Position numbers and translations under genes: made by a program. Shown one piece after another: positions 26,401 to 34,344 of a DNA stretch of 57,631 bases; the first letter of the stretch is position 1, and the number at the start of each line of letters is the position of its first letter. Below the pieces are notes generated by a model. The model was not told where the DNA came from. It worked only from the letters and a program-made list of their open reading frames with translations, and ran no database searches. The stretch is taken from the NCBI GenBank assembly GCA_017886545.1, contig JAGHJS010000039.1:1-57631 (forward strand). The letters are read 5' to 3'. This stretch comes from Clostridia bacterium. GTDB taxonomy: Bacteria; Bacillota; Clostridia; Christensenellales; Borkfalkiaceae.

Positions 26401-27910
26401 ATCCTTTTCTCCTCAGCAGCGGGATCTCTTCCGCGGAAAAAGCGCGGAAGGCGAACGCAGCCAGCAGGTACGCCGCCCCGCCGGCGGCGAGGCAGGCGAG
26501 CACATGCACGCCGCGAAGGGGCAGCGCCGCCGCGGCGGCGATCGCCGCCATGGCGGCAAACTTGCCCGCATGCCCCAAAAGGCGCAGGCGGTTGCCGCGT
26601 TCCTTAATACTATACACCAAATTGAGAAAAAGCGCAATAAAATACGAGGCGCCCGCCGCATACGCCGCGCCGAAAACGGAGAGCTGCGGCAGCTGCAAAA
26701 GCCCCGCTTCGAGCAGCAGCTTCGCCCCCGCCGCCACGGTGAACGCGAGCGCGGCGACGCGCGGCCTGCCCAGCCCCGTCAGGCAGGCGGAGAGGGTCTG
26801 CGCGCCCGCAAGCAGCGCGCCCCCGACGGCGCTCACGCGCAGAAGCCCGACGAGCGTCTCCCGCTCCGCGCCCGCCACCGCGGGATACAGGAGGGCGCAG
26901 ACCCCGCGCGGGAAGGCGAGGAAGAACGCCGCCGCGGGCAGGGCGATGAAGAGCGTGCATTTGAGGGCGAACAGCACCTTGCGCTCCGCCTCATGCGCCT
27001 TTCCCGCCGCGCGCAGCGCGGCGACCGCGGGCACGCTCGCCGCCGCGAGCCCGTAACAGACGGAGGCGGGCAGCCCCGCCAATGCCTGCGCGCCGCCCGC
27101 GTACAGCCCGTACAGCGCCGTCGCGTTCTCCGCATACCCGCCGACGATGCGCACGATGAGCACGCTGTCGAGCATGTTGGAGAGGGGCAGCACGCCCGCC
27201 GCGACCGCGACGGGCAGCGTGACGCGCAGAAGGTACGCCGCCTTTGGCGGAGCGGGGCGGAACAGCGGCGCGCGCACCTGCCGTTCCCCCGCCGCCAGCG
27301 CAAACAGCAGGAGCGCGGCTGCCGCCTCGCTGACGGTCACCGCCAGCAGCGAAAAGGCGACCGCCTGCGGCATGTCGCCGCGGAACAGGTGCGAAAAGTA
27401 CAGCCCCGGCGCGATCTTCACGAGCTGTTCGGCGACCTCGGAGAGCGCCGTGGGGAAGAACCTGCCCCGCCCCTGGAACCAGCCGCGGAAACAGGCGATG
27501 ACGGACACGAACAGGACGCTCGGCGCGAGCGCGCGGTACGCCCACACCGCCGCGGGCGCGCCCTGGAGCGCGCTCATCGGGCGGGCGGCGAAGAACATCG
27601 CCGCGCTGCCGAGCAGCCCGAGCAGGGAAAAGAGCGCGAGCGCGCGGCGCAACAGCAGCCGCGAGCGCAGCGCATCCCCCGCCGCCTCCGCCTGCGCGAC
27701 CAACCGCGAGAGCGCCGCGGGAACGCCCGCCGAGGAAAAGGTCAGTAGCAGGCAGTACAGCGGGTACACCATCTGGTACACCCCCGCGCCCTCGCCGCCC
27801 AGCGCGTTCATCAGCGGCACGCGGTAGAATGCGCCGAGTACCTTTGCGAGCAGCCCGCCGACGGAAACGACCGCCGCGCCCCATAAAAAACTTCCCTTCG
27901 CCCTTTCCAT
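26255..27910 (-). CDS. YabM/SpoVB/MurJ-like polysaccharide flippase, run-on C-terminus
   Basis: 551 aa as read. MOP-superfamily membrane protein with about fourteen helices; the N-terminus FLWGAAVVSVGGLLAKVLGAF split by the first loop and RVPLMNALGGEGAGVYQMVYPLY are typical of stage V sporulation protein B relatives, which move lipid-linked precursors. Position between spoVT and mazG matches Bacillus yabM. The ATG at 27910 has only a weak ribosome site; one eight codons earlier is possible. Homology ends around EEIPLLRRKGYG, next to the mazG ribosome site, but the frame continues for 146 nt inside mazG, giving about 48 extra, Arg-rich, probably non-native residues. Confidence 0.88.
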   Translation of the reverse strand: MERAKGSFLWGAAVVSVGGLLAKVLGAFYRVPLMNALGGEGAGVYQMVYPLYCLLLTFSSAGVPAALSRLVAQAEAAGDALRSRLLLRRALALFSLLGLLGSAAMFFAARPMSALQGAPAAVWAYRALAPSVLFVSVIACFRGWFQGRGRFFPTALSEVAEQLVKIAPGLYFSHLFRGDMPQAVAFSLLAVTVSEAAAALLLFALAAGERQVRAPLFRPAPPKAAYLLRVTLPVAVAAGVLPLSNMLDSVLIVRIVGGYAENATALYGLYAGGAQALAGLPASVCYGLAAASVPAVAALRAAGKAHEAERKVLFALKCTLFIALPAAAFFLAFPRGVCALLYPAVAGAERETLVGLLRVSAVGGALLAGAQTLSACLTGLGRPRVAALAFTVAAGAKLLLEAGLLQLPQLSVFGAAYAAGASYFIALFLNLVYSIKERGNRLRLLGHAGKFAAMAAIAAAAALPLRGVHVLACLAAGGAAYLLAAFAFRAFSAEEIPLLRRKGYGHHRRIGYKGGRSVGRRRLRAPFGRARRAAHGRDRARRRRARAGRAL

Positions 27911-28002
27911 ATGTAGCGGACCGCCCGCGCGCATACGTTCCCGCGTTTTGCGCACACGCCCCGTATTTTCGCAGAACACGTTGACGCTTTTCGACACACG
28001 CT

Positions 28003-28085
28003 CCGCATCTTTGCACACGCTGCCGCGTTCCCGCACATGCTGCCGCTTTCCCCGCACGTTCCCGCATCTTTGCACACGCTGCCGC
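28003..28085. repeat. 24-bp direct repeats between yabM and spoVT
   Basis: CCGCATCTTTGCACACGCTGCCGC (split: CCGCATCTTTGC + ACACGCTGCCGC) occurs at 28003-28026 and 28062-28085; shorter related blocks (CGCACATGCTGCCGC, CGCACGTTCCCGC) lie between. No gene is seen in 27935-28095. Confidence 0.75.
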
Positions 28086-28095
28086 AAACGAGGCG

Positions 28096-28119
28096 GGGCG
28101 GCGGGAACTCCCGCCGCCC
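28096..28119 (-). terminator. Hairpin after spoVT
   Basis: 11-bp perfect stem GGGCGGCGGGA/TCCCGCCGCCC with a 2-nt centre, 33 nt past the spoVT stop. It lacks a T run, so it may be an RNA stabiliser or a weak terminator. Confidence 0.5.
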
Positions 28120-28151
28120 GTACAACCAAGCCGCCCTCGCAGGGGCGCGCC

Positions 28152-28697
28152 CTATTCGAACTGGCTCGCCAGGATCTCGGCGGTGAGGCGGCATAAGTTG
28201 ACCGCGCCGCTCTCCATGCGCGCGCCCTCCCCGAACGCGAGCAGCGAGACCGCGCCGAGGCAGTCGCCGCCGCAGACGACGGGCACGATGACCTGCGCCG
28301 TGGCGTTCGCCCCGCCCTCCTCGGTCAGCGGCACGATGTCGCCGCCCTCCGCAAGGTTGGCGACGTAGCTGCGCCGCTCCTGCATGATGCGCTCGAGCGC
28401 CGCCGAAATATGCCGCTTGTTCAGCTCCCTGCGCCCCTCGCCCGCGGCGCAGAGCACCTCGTCGGTATCGCAGATGACGGCAAGGTGCCCGCTCAGGTCG
28501 CTGAGCGAGCGCGCCGTGCCCTCCGAAAATTTTTCGAGCGTGGCGATGGGCGAATATTTTTTGAGCATCAGCTCGTCCCGCTCGGTAAAAATTTCGAGCG
28601 GATCGCCGTCTTTCAGACGCAAAGTCCTGCGGATCTCCTTGGGGATGACCACCCTGCCGAGCTCGTCGATCCTCCGTACGATTCCCGTTGCTTTCAT
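28152..28697 (-). CDS. spoVT: Stage V sporulation transcription factor SpoVT
   Basis: 181 aa. The N-terminal AbrB-type swapped-hairpin DNA-binding domain (ATGIVRRIDELGRVVIPKE, then IRRTLRLKDGDPLEIF) is followed by a GAF-like C-terminal domain, the exact SpoVT layout and length. SpoVT modulates forespore sigma-G genes in endospore formers. GAAGGAGAGAG precedes the ATG. Its presence with yabM-yabN argues for a spore-forming ancestor. A promoter resembling the sigma-G type lies about 50 nt upstream. Confidence 0.95.
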   Translation of the reverse strand: MKATGIVRRIDELGRVVIPKEIRRTLRLKDGDPLEIFTERDELMLKKYSPIATLEKFSEGTARSLSDLSGHLAVICDTDEVLCAAGEGRRELNKRHISAALERIMQERRSYVANLAEGGDIVPLTEEGGANATAQVIVPVVCGGDCLGAVSLLAFGEGARMESGAVNLCRLTAEILASQFE

Positions 28698-28746
28698 ACT
28701 CTCTCCTTCTTCCCGCGGGCAGTGCCGCCCGCGCGCTTCCGCAAGG

Positions 28747-28775
28747 CAGTATGCGCAGCTTTTCCCCGCTTATGC
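28747..28775 (-). promoter_or_regulatory. Candidate sigma-G-type promoter of spoVT
   Basis: Minus strand GCATA (28771-28775), 17 nt, CATACTG (28747-28753), compared with the sigma-G pattern GNATR ... CATNNTA. One mismatch at the end of the -10. Confidence 0.45.
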
Positions 28776-28865
28776 GGCGCCCCGCCGCGCCCGCCCTTTT
28801 CTCCGCGCGGACGCCGCCCGTTTTTTTTGCAGGAACGCGCCCTCTCTTTTTTGCGGGCATGCAAA

Positions 28866-28889
28866 AGCGCCGCCGCAAAAGCGGCGGCG
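28866..28889 (-). terminator. Terminator after the UvrA-like gene
   Basis: 10-bp stem GCGCCGCCGC/GCGGCGGCGC with a 4-nt loop, followed on the minus strand by TTTTGC; about 40 nt past the stop. Confidence 0.65.
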
Positions 28890-28930
28890 CCGTGGCGCTT
28901 CGCGCATCTCCCCTTTTTCGCGGCGCGCCC

Positions 28931-31405
28931 TTACAGGAACGCGCCCGTCCTGCTTTCGGGGCTTTGTTTTATTTCGTCGGGCGTGCCCGCCGCGACGATC
29001 CTGCCGCCCTCCTCGCCGCCGCCGGGTCCCATGTCGATGACGTAGTCCGCACAGCGGATGACGTCGAGGTCGTGCTCGATGACGACGACCGTTGCGCCGT
29101 GCGCGATGAGCGACCGGAACACGCCGACGAGCGTCTTTACGTCCAGCGGGTGCAGTCCGATGGTCGGCTCGTCGAACACGAACACGGAATCCTGCTGCGC
29201 CCTGCCCATCTCGCTCGCGAGTTTGAGCCGCTGCGCTTCGCCGCCCGAAAGGCTCGGCGTCGCCTCGCCGAGGGTGAGGTACCCCAGCCCCAGCTCGTCC
29301 AGCACCTGCAGCCGCTGGCAGACGAGCTGCATGTCACGGCAGGCGGAAAGCGCGGTGTGCACGCTCATCGCCATCACCTCGGGCAGGGAATACGTTTGCC
29401 CGCTCTTCGCCCTATAGCGCACCGCCTGCGCTTCCTTTGCGTAGCGCGTGCCGCGGCATTCGGGGCAGGGAATGTCTACGTCGGGCAAAAACTGCACATC
29501 CAGGCTGATCGTGCCCGTGCCGTCGCAGACGGGGCAGCGGAGCTTGCCCGTGTTGTACGAAAAATCGCCCGCCTTGTACCCGTGCGCCTTTGCGCCCGCC
29601 GTGCGCGCAAAAATTTTGCGCAGCTCGTCGTGCACGTTCGCGTACGTCGCGACGGTCGAACGCACGTTGATGCCGATGGGCGTCGCGTCGATGAGTTTGA
29701 CCTGCCCGATCCCCGCCGCTTCGACGAATCGGACGTGTTCGGGCAGCTTTGCGCCCTGTATGGCGGCTTCGAGCGCGGGGACGAGGCTTTCGAGGACGAG
29801 CGTCGTCTTGCCCGACCCCGAAACGCCCGTAACGACGGTGAGCCTGCCCTTCGGAATGCGCACGTCGAGCGGCTTCACGGTATGGATCGCGCCCGTCGAA
29901 AGGCGGATCGCGCCCTGTGCGAACAACTCCGCCGCGGGCACCTGCGGGCGCATTTTTTCATGCGTCCCGCTGAGATAGGGGCCGATCTTGGAAGCGGGGT
30001 TTGCCGCAAGCTCGGCTGCCGTGCCCTGCGCGATCACGGTGCCGCCCTCCGCGCCCGCGCCGGGGCCCATTTCGATGAGGTAGTCGGATACGCCCAGCAC
30101 CTGCGTATCGTGGTCGACCAGCACGACGGAATTGCCGTCGGCGACGAGGTCGCGCATCACGCCGACCAGCCCCACGATGTTCGATGGATGCAGCCCGATG
30201 GACGGCTCGTCCAATACATACAGCACGCCCGTCGTGCGGTTGCGCACGGCGCGCGCCAGCTGCATGCGTTGCCGCTCGCCCGTGGAGAGGGTGGAGGCGG
30301 CGCGGTCGAGGGTGAGGTACCCCAGCCCCAAGTCCAGCAGCCGTTTTGCCGCCGCGGCAAAGGAGGCGCAGATGCTCTCCGCCATCGGGCGCATCGGTCC
30401 GGGCAGGCTCGCGGGCACGCCGCTCACCCATTTTACAAGGTCCGAAAGGGTCATGCGGCACGCCTCGTCGAGGGAGATGCCGCGCACGCGCGGCGCGCGC
30501 GCCGCTTCGCTCAGGCGCGTACCGCCGCAGGCGGGGCAGGGTCCCTGCTTCAAAAATTTTTCCACACGCTTCATGCCGCTCTCGTCCTTGACTTTGGAGA
30601 GCGCGTTCTCCACCGTGTACACGGCGTTGTAATAGGTGAAGTCCAGCTCGGTGGCGACGTCCGAATTTTTCGCGCGGTACAGAATGTGCTTTTTTTCGGC
30701 GGGGCCGTTGAACACGATGTCCTTTTCGCGCTCGGTCAGGTCGCGGAAAGGCACGTCCGTGCGCACGCCCATCGCGCGGCATACGTCCGTCATCAGCGAC
30801 CACATCAGCGAGTTCCACGGGGCGATTGCGCCTTCGTCGATGGTCAGGCTCTCGTCGGGCACCAGCGTGCTCCTGTCCACCGTGCGCACGATGCCCGTGC
30901 CGCCGCATTCCGGGCAGGCGCCGCGGCTGTTGAAGGCGAGCTCCTCTGCGGAGGGCGCGTAAAATTCCGCGCCGCACGCGGGGCAGACGAGCGGCTTTTC
31001 CGCGGCGACGGCGAGCGTGGGCGGGAGGTAGTGCCCGTTGGGGCAGCGGTGGCTCGCCAGCCGCGAAAACAGAAGGCGCAGGCTGTTTAAAAGCTCTGTG
31101 CCCGTGCCGAAGGTGCTGCGGATGCCGGGCACGGCGGGGCGCTGGTGCAGCGCGAGCGCGGCGGGAACGTACAAAAGCTCGTCCACCTGCGCCTTTGCCG
31201 CCTGCGTCATGCGCCGCCGCGTGTACGTTGAAAGCGCTTCCAGGTAGCGGCGCGAACCCTCCGCGTACAGCACGCCCAGCGCGAGCGAAGATTTGCCCGA
31301 ACCCGATACGCCCGCGATGCCGACGATCTTGTTCAGCGGCACGTCTGCGTCGATGTTTTTTAAATTGTGTACCCGCGCGCCGCGGATCTCGATATGGTCT
31401 GCCAT
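28931..31405 (-). CDS. UvrA paralogue (UvrA2-like ABC ATPase)
   Basis: 824 aa, shorter than housekeeping UvrA (about 940). Two ATPase modules are present: Walker A GVSGSGKSSLA near residue 35 and GVSGSGKTTLV near 530, signatures LSTGERQR and LSGGEAQR, Walker B VLDEPSIGLH and VFDEPTIGLH. Zinc-finger pairs CPACG-CPECGG, CPACGGTRL and CPVCDGTG/CPECRGTR remain. The shortening in the first half is consistent with a reduced UvrB-binding/insertion region, as in class II UvrA proteins tied to drug or DNA-binding-antibiotic tolerance. GGGGA precedes the ATG. Own promoter and terminator. Confidence 0.85.
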   Translation of the reverse strand: MADHIEIRGARVHNLKNIDADVPLNKIVGIAGVSGSGKSSLALGVLYAEGSRRYLEALSTYTRRRMTQAAKAQVDELLYVPAALALHQRPAVPGIRSTFGTGTELLNSLRLLFSRLASHRCPNGHYLPPTLAVAAEKPLVCPACGAEFYAPSAEELAFNSRGACPECGGTGIVRTVDRSTLVPDESLTIDEGAIAPWNSLMWSLMTDVCRAMGVRTDVPFRDLTEREKDIVFNGPAEKKHILYRAKNSDVATELDFTYYNAVYTVENALSKVKDESGMKRVEKFLKQGPCPACGGTRLSEAARAPRVRGISLDEACRMTLSDLVKWVSGVPASLPGPMRPMAESICASFAAAAKRLLDLGLGYLTLDRAASTLSTGERQRMQLARAVRNRTTGVLYVLDEPSIGLHPSNIVGLVGVMRDLVADGNSVVLVDHDTQVLGVSDYLIEMGPGAGAEGGTVIAQGTAAELAANPASKIGPYLSGTHEKMRPQVPAAELFAQGAIRLSTGAIHTVKPLDVRIPKGRLTVVTGVSGSGKTTLVLESLVPALEAAIQGAKLPEHVRFVEAAGIGQVKLIDATPIGINVRSTVATYANVHDELRKIFARTAGAKAHGYKAGDFSYNTGKLRCPVCDGTGTISLDVQFLPDVDIPCPECRGTRYAKEAQAVRYRAKSGQTYSLPEVMAMSVHTALSACRDMQLVCQRLQVLDELGLGYLTLGEATPSLSGGEAQRLKLASEMGRAQQDSVFVFDEPTIGLHPLDVKTLVGVFRSLIAHGATVVVIEHDLDVIRCADYVIDMGPGGGEEGGRIVAAGTPDEIKQSPESRTGAFL

Positions 31406-31440
31406 TTCGCCGTTTCCCCGTTTTTTTCAATGTTTCGTTC

Positions 31441-31469
31441 AGTATACCACCCGCCCGCCGAAAATGCAA
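31441..31469 (-). promoter_or_regulatory. Promoter of the UvrA-like gene
   Basis: TTGCAT (31464-31469), 17-nt spacer, TATACT (31441-31446) on the minus strand. The 31406-31709 gap otherwise holds only the hairpin at 31591-31616. Confidence 0.8.
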
Positions 31470-31590
31470 CCGCTCCCGCGCCCATATCGCCCGAACGTTC
31501 GGGCAACCGAGCACACAGCCCGCCCGCGCGGCGTACGGGCGCTCCTTTGCCGCCCGCCTTGTTCACCCGCGCCTTTCCTGCCGAACGCAA

Positions 31591-31616
31591 AGGCGCCGCC
31601 GCTTCTGCGGCGGCGC
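31591..31616 (-). terminator. Hairpin/terminator after the GH29 gene
   Basis: GGCGCCGCCGC/GCGGCGGCGCC with a TTCT loop, nearly the same arms as the terminator at 28866; followed by only three T on the minus strand. Confidence 0.55.
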
Positions 31617-31709
31617 CCCGTACCCGCCCGAAGGCGGAAAGCCCGTTCCCCGTAATAAAAACGATACACGCCCGCGCAGAACGCGGCATGCCCCGCACAG
31701 AGCAGCCGC

Positions 31710-32909
31710 CTATGCGCCCTTTTCCACTTTCGCGACGCGAACCGCATAGCTCGTGCCGTAGTCGTACGGCTGCACGGCGAGCTCGCCGCCCTGCAGCTGC
31801 GCCTTTTCGCCGCTGTCCAGCCAGTACGCCTTCCCCGCGATACGCGCGTCCACGCGCACCTGCTGTTCCGCCAGCCGCCGCTGCACGTTCGGGTCCGCCG
31901 CCATCACCACGTCTTTCACGACGATGTACCACGCCTTTTCGTCCTCGAGCACAAAGCCGCCCTCGCACGCGCAGTCCGACCCGCGCACGCCGTAAATGAA
32001 ATTTTTGTTCGCGCGGATCCACTTCCCCACTTCGCCCAGAAGGCACTTGTCCGTGGGGTTGACGCTCCCGTCGCCGCGCAACCCCGTGTTCAGCAGGTAG
32101 TTGCAGTTATACCTGCGGCAGTCCACGAGGTCGCTGAGGAAGGTGCTGACGGGTTTGTAATTCACGTCGTTTTTCGCATAGCCCCAGTGGTCGTTCAGCA
32201 CCTGGCACATCTCACCCGCGATGGGCTTGTCTTTGATCCTGACCGCCGCGGGCCTTCCGCGCTCGAAGGTGACGCTGTCGATCTCATGGTGCCCCGTTTC
32301 GCCCAGGGCGTTCAGCCCCGTGTTGTTCACGATCATCGCCTCGGGCTGGTACTTGCGGATGAGCGCGTACAGGCGGCTCTCCTGCCAGTCCGCGCCAGGC
32401 TTGTCCCACATGCCATCGAACCAGAACCCGCCGATCTTGCCGTAGCGCGTGCACAAGATCTCGAGGCTCGCCGCGAGATAGTCGATGTACGCTTTGAAGT
32501 CCGTCTTATAGCTTTGCTCGTGCCAGTCCAGAAGGGTATGGTAGAAGAAGGGCACCAGCCCCTCCTCCCTGCACGCCGCAACGAACTCGGCGATAAGGTC
32601 GCGCCCCGCCGCCGAATGGGGCGCGTCGAAGGTGTTCAGCCCGCAGGTATCGTACAGCGAAAAGCCGTCGTGGTGGCGCGTGGTGAGCGTGATGTACTTT
32701 GCGCCCGCGCGCTTCGCGACGCGCGCAAGCGCCTGCGCCCAGCCCTTGCGCACCTTGAATTTTTCGGGCAGGCGCGCGTACGCTTCCGCGTCCGCATGCG
32801 GGTTGGAGGTGAGGTACCACTCCCCTTTTCCCAGTACGCTGTACAGCCCGAAATGCACGAACAGCCCCATTCCGAGCCCCTCGAACCGCCTGATGTATTC
32901 GTATGCCAT
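31710..32909 (-). CDS. Alpha-L-fucosidase-like glycosidase (GH29)
   Basis: 399 aa, no signal peptide, so probably cytosolic. GH29 landmarks: FVHFGLYSVLGKGEWY near the start, TTRHHDGFSLYDT, WHEQSYKTDFKAYIDYL and GFWFDGMWDKPG, where the Asp is the expected nucleophile. Family members release L-fucose from glycans. The ATG at 32909 is chosen because GGGAGGA is 8 nt upstream. Two copies of the promoter lie upstream in a 140-bp tandem duplication. There is no transporter next to it. Confidence 0.88.
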   Translation of the reverse strand: MAYEYIRRFEGLGMGLFVHFGLYSVLGKGEWYLTSNPHADAEAYARLPEKFKVRKGWAQALARVAKRAGAKYITLTTRHHDGFSLYDTCGLNTFDAPHSAAGRDLIAEFVAACREEGLVPFFYHTLLDWHEQSYKTDFKAYIDYLAASLEILCTRYGKIGGFWFDGMWDKPGADWQESRLYALIRKYQPEAMIVNNTGLNALGETGHHEIDSVTFERGRPAAVRIKDKPIAGEMCQVLNDHWGYAKNDVNYKPVSTFLSDLVDCRRYNCNYLLNTGLRGDGSVNPTDKCLLGEVGKWIRANKNFIYGVRGSDCACEGGFVLEDEKAWYIVVKDVVMAADPNVQRRLAEQQVRVDARIAGKAYWLDSGEKAQLQGGELAVQPYDYGTSYAVRVAKVEKGA

Positions 32910-32975
32910 CTTTTTCCTCCCGTAAATGCCGTGTTTCCCGCGCGGACGGACGCCGCCGCTTCGGGGAACGTTCCC

Positions 32976-33004
32976 ATTATACAGCCTTTCCTTCCGTTTT
33001 GCAA
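32976..33004 (-). promoter_or_regulatory. Proximal promoter of the GH29 gene
   Basis: TTGCAA (32999-33004), 17-nt spacer, TATAAT (32976-32981) on the minus strand, in duplication copy 1. Confidence 0.85.
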
Positions 33005-33115
33005 GATTTTTGCCCGCTTTGCACCTTCGTTTTTTCAACGGGCGCGGGGACGCCGACCGCAGGGGCGCATGCGGCTTACGGGCGCGGGGACGCCGCCGCT
33101 TCGGGGAACGTTCCC

Positions 33116-33144
33116 ATTATACAGCCTTTCCTTCCGTTTTGCAA
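33116..33144 (-). promoter_or_regulatory. Distal, duplicated promoter of the GH29 gene
   Basis: Same TTGCAA-17-TATAAT promoter 140 bp further upstream in duplication copy 2 (-35 33139-33144, -10 33116-33121). Confidence 0.8.
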
Positions 33145-33215
33145 GATTTTTGCCCGCTTTGCACCTTCGTTTTTTCAACGGGCGCGGGGATGCCGACCGC
33201 AGGGGCGCATGCGGC

Positions 33216-33244
33216 TTGACGATGCCCTTCCCTTGTGCTATAAT
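33216..33244 (+). promoter_or_regulatory. Promoter of yhaO-yhaN
   Basis: TTGACG (33216-33221), 17-nt spacer, TATAAT (33239-33244), 36 nt before the ATG. The -35 box starts on the last two bases of the 140-bp duplication. Confidence 0.85.
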
Positions 33245-33279
33245 AAACCGCAATAAAAGCACCGCAAGGGAGTGAGCTC

Positions 33280-34344
33280 ATGAAACTGATCCATGCCGCG
33301 GACATCCACCTCGGCTCGAAAATGGATTCGCGGTTCCCCGCAGAGATCGCCGCAAAGCGGAAAGAGGAACTGCGGAACACCTTTCTCCGCATGGCGGACT
33401 ACGCCGCCGCGAACGGCGTTGCCGCCGTACTGCTCGCGGGGGACGTGTTCGACTCCGACATGCCCTTCAAAAAGGACAAGGACTTTTTTTACAGCGTGGT
33501 GAAGAACCACCCCGCCGTGGACTTTTTGTACCTGCGCGGCAACCACGACTGCGGCGGCGGGTACGAGGGCGAGCCGCTGCCAAACCTGAAAACGTTCGCA
33601 AATACCTGGACGTTTTACACCTACGGGAAAGTCGTGATCGGCGGCATCGAAACGGACGGCGAAAACGCCTCCTCGCTGTATTCCACCCTCGCCTTAGACA
33701 AGGACGCCTGCAACATCGTGCTGCTGCACGGGCAGATCGCCGACAATACGGGCAAAGACAAGGTCTGCCTGAAAAAGCTGCGCGGCAGGAACATCGACTA
33801 CCTCGCCTTAGGGCATGTGCACAAGCCGCAGGCGGGCAGGCTGGACGAGCGGGGCGAATACGCCTACTGCGGCTGCTTAGAGGGGCGCGGCTTCGACGAG
33901 CCGGGGCCGCACGGGTTCATGCTGCTCGAGATCGGCGATACGCTCACCCGCACTTTCGTGCCCTTTGCCGAGCGCGAGATCGTGGAGACGGACGCGGACA
34001 TCACGGGCAAGGCGGACGCCTACGCCGCGGGCGTCGCCGTGCGGCGGGAAGTCGCCTTCGACAGGCGCAACCTGTACCGCGTAAACCTCGTCGGCGAAGT
34101 CGCGTTCGACACCGAATCGATGGCGGCGGACGTGCAGAAATACCTTTCGAACGAATGCTTTTACATAAGCGTCAAGGACCGTACGCGCAGGGCGCTGGAC
34201 ATCGCGGCGTATGAAAAGGACGTTTCGCTCAAAGGCGAGTTCGTGCGCGCGGTGTACGCCGCCGGGGACTGCACGGAGGAGGAAAAACAGCAGATCCTCC
34301 GCTGCGGGCTGCGCGCGCTGCGCGGGGAGGAATTCGACCTGTGA
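33280..34344 (+). CDS. YhaO/SbcD-like metallophosphoesterase (DNA repair exonuclease subunit)
   Basis: 354 aa calcineurin-type nuclease. Metal-ligand motifs in order: ADIHLGS (residue 7), GDVFD (about 51), GNHD (about 87), LLHGQ (about 148) and GHVHKP (about 182). This is the SbcD/Mre11 fold, in the shorter form typical of YhaO. AAGGGAGTGAG precedes the ATG. It overlaps the next gene by 4 nt (GTGA), and the two should form an SbcCD-like complex processing DNA ends. Confidence 0.9.
   Translation: MKLIHAADIHLGSKMDSRFPAEIAAKRKEELRNTFLRMADYAAANGVAAVLLAGDVFDSDMPFKKDKDFFYSVVKNHPAVDFLYLRGNHDCGGGYEGEPLPNLKTFANTWTFYTYGKVVIGGIETDGENASSLYSTLALDKDACNIVLLHGQIADNTGKDKVCLKKLRGRNIDYLALGHVHKPQAGRLDERGEYAYCGCLEGRGFDEPGPHGFMLLEIGDTLTRTFVPFAEREIVETDADITGKADAYAAGVAVRREVAFDRRNLYRVNLVGEVAFDTESMAADVQKYLSNECFYISVKDRTRRALDIAAYEKDVSLKGEFVRAVYAAGDCTEEEKQQILRCGLRALRGEEFDL

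Larger units (their letters stand above)
32949..33217. repeat. 140-bp-period tandem duplication containing a promoter
   Basis: Copies 32949-33077 and 33089-33217 are identical over about 128 bp except for one C/T difference (33051 against 33191). Each contains the same minus-strand promoter and a CGCATGCGG tail; the second copy ends inside the -35 box of the plus-strand yhaO promoter. Confidence 0.95.
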
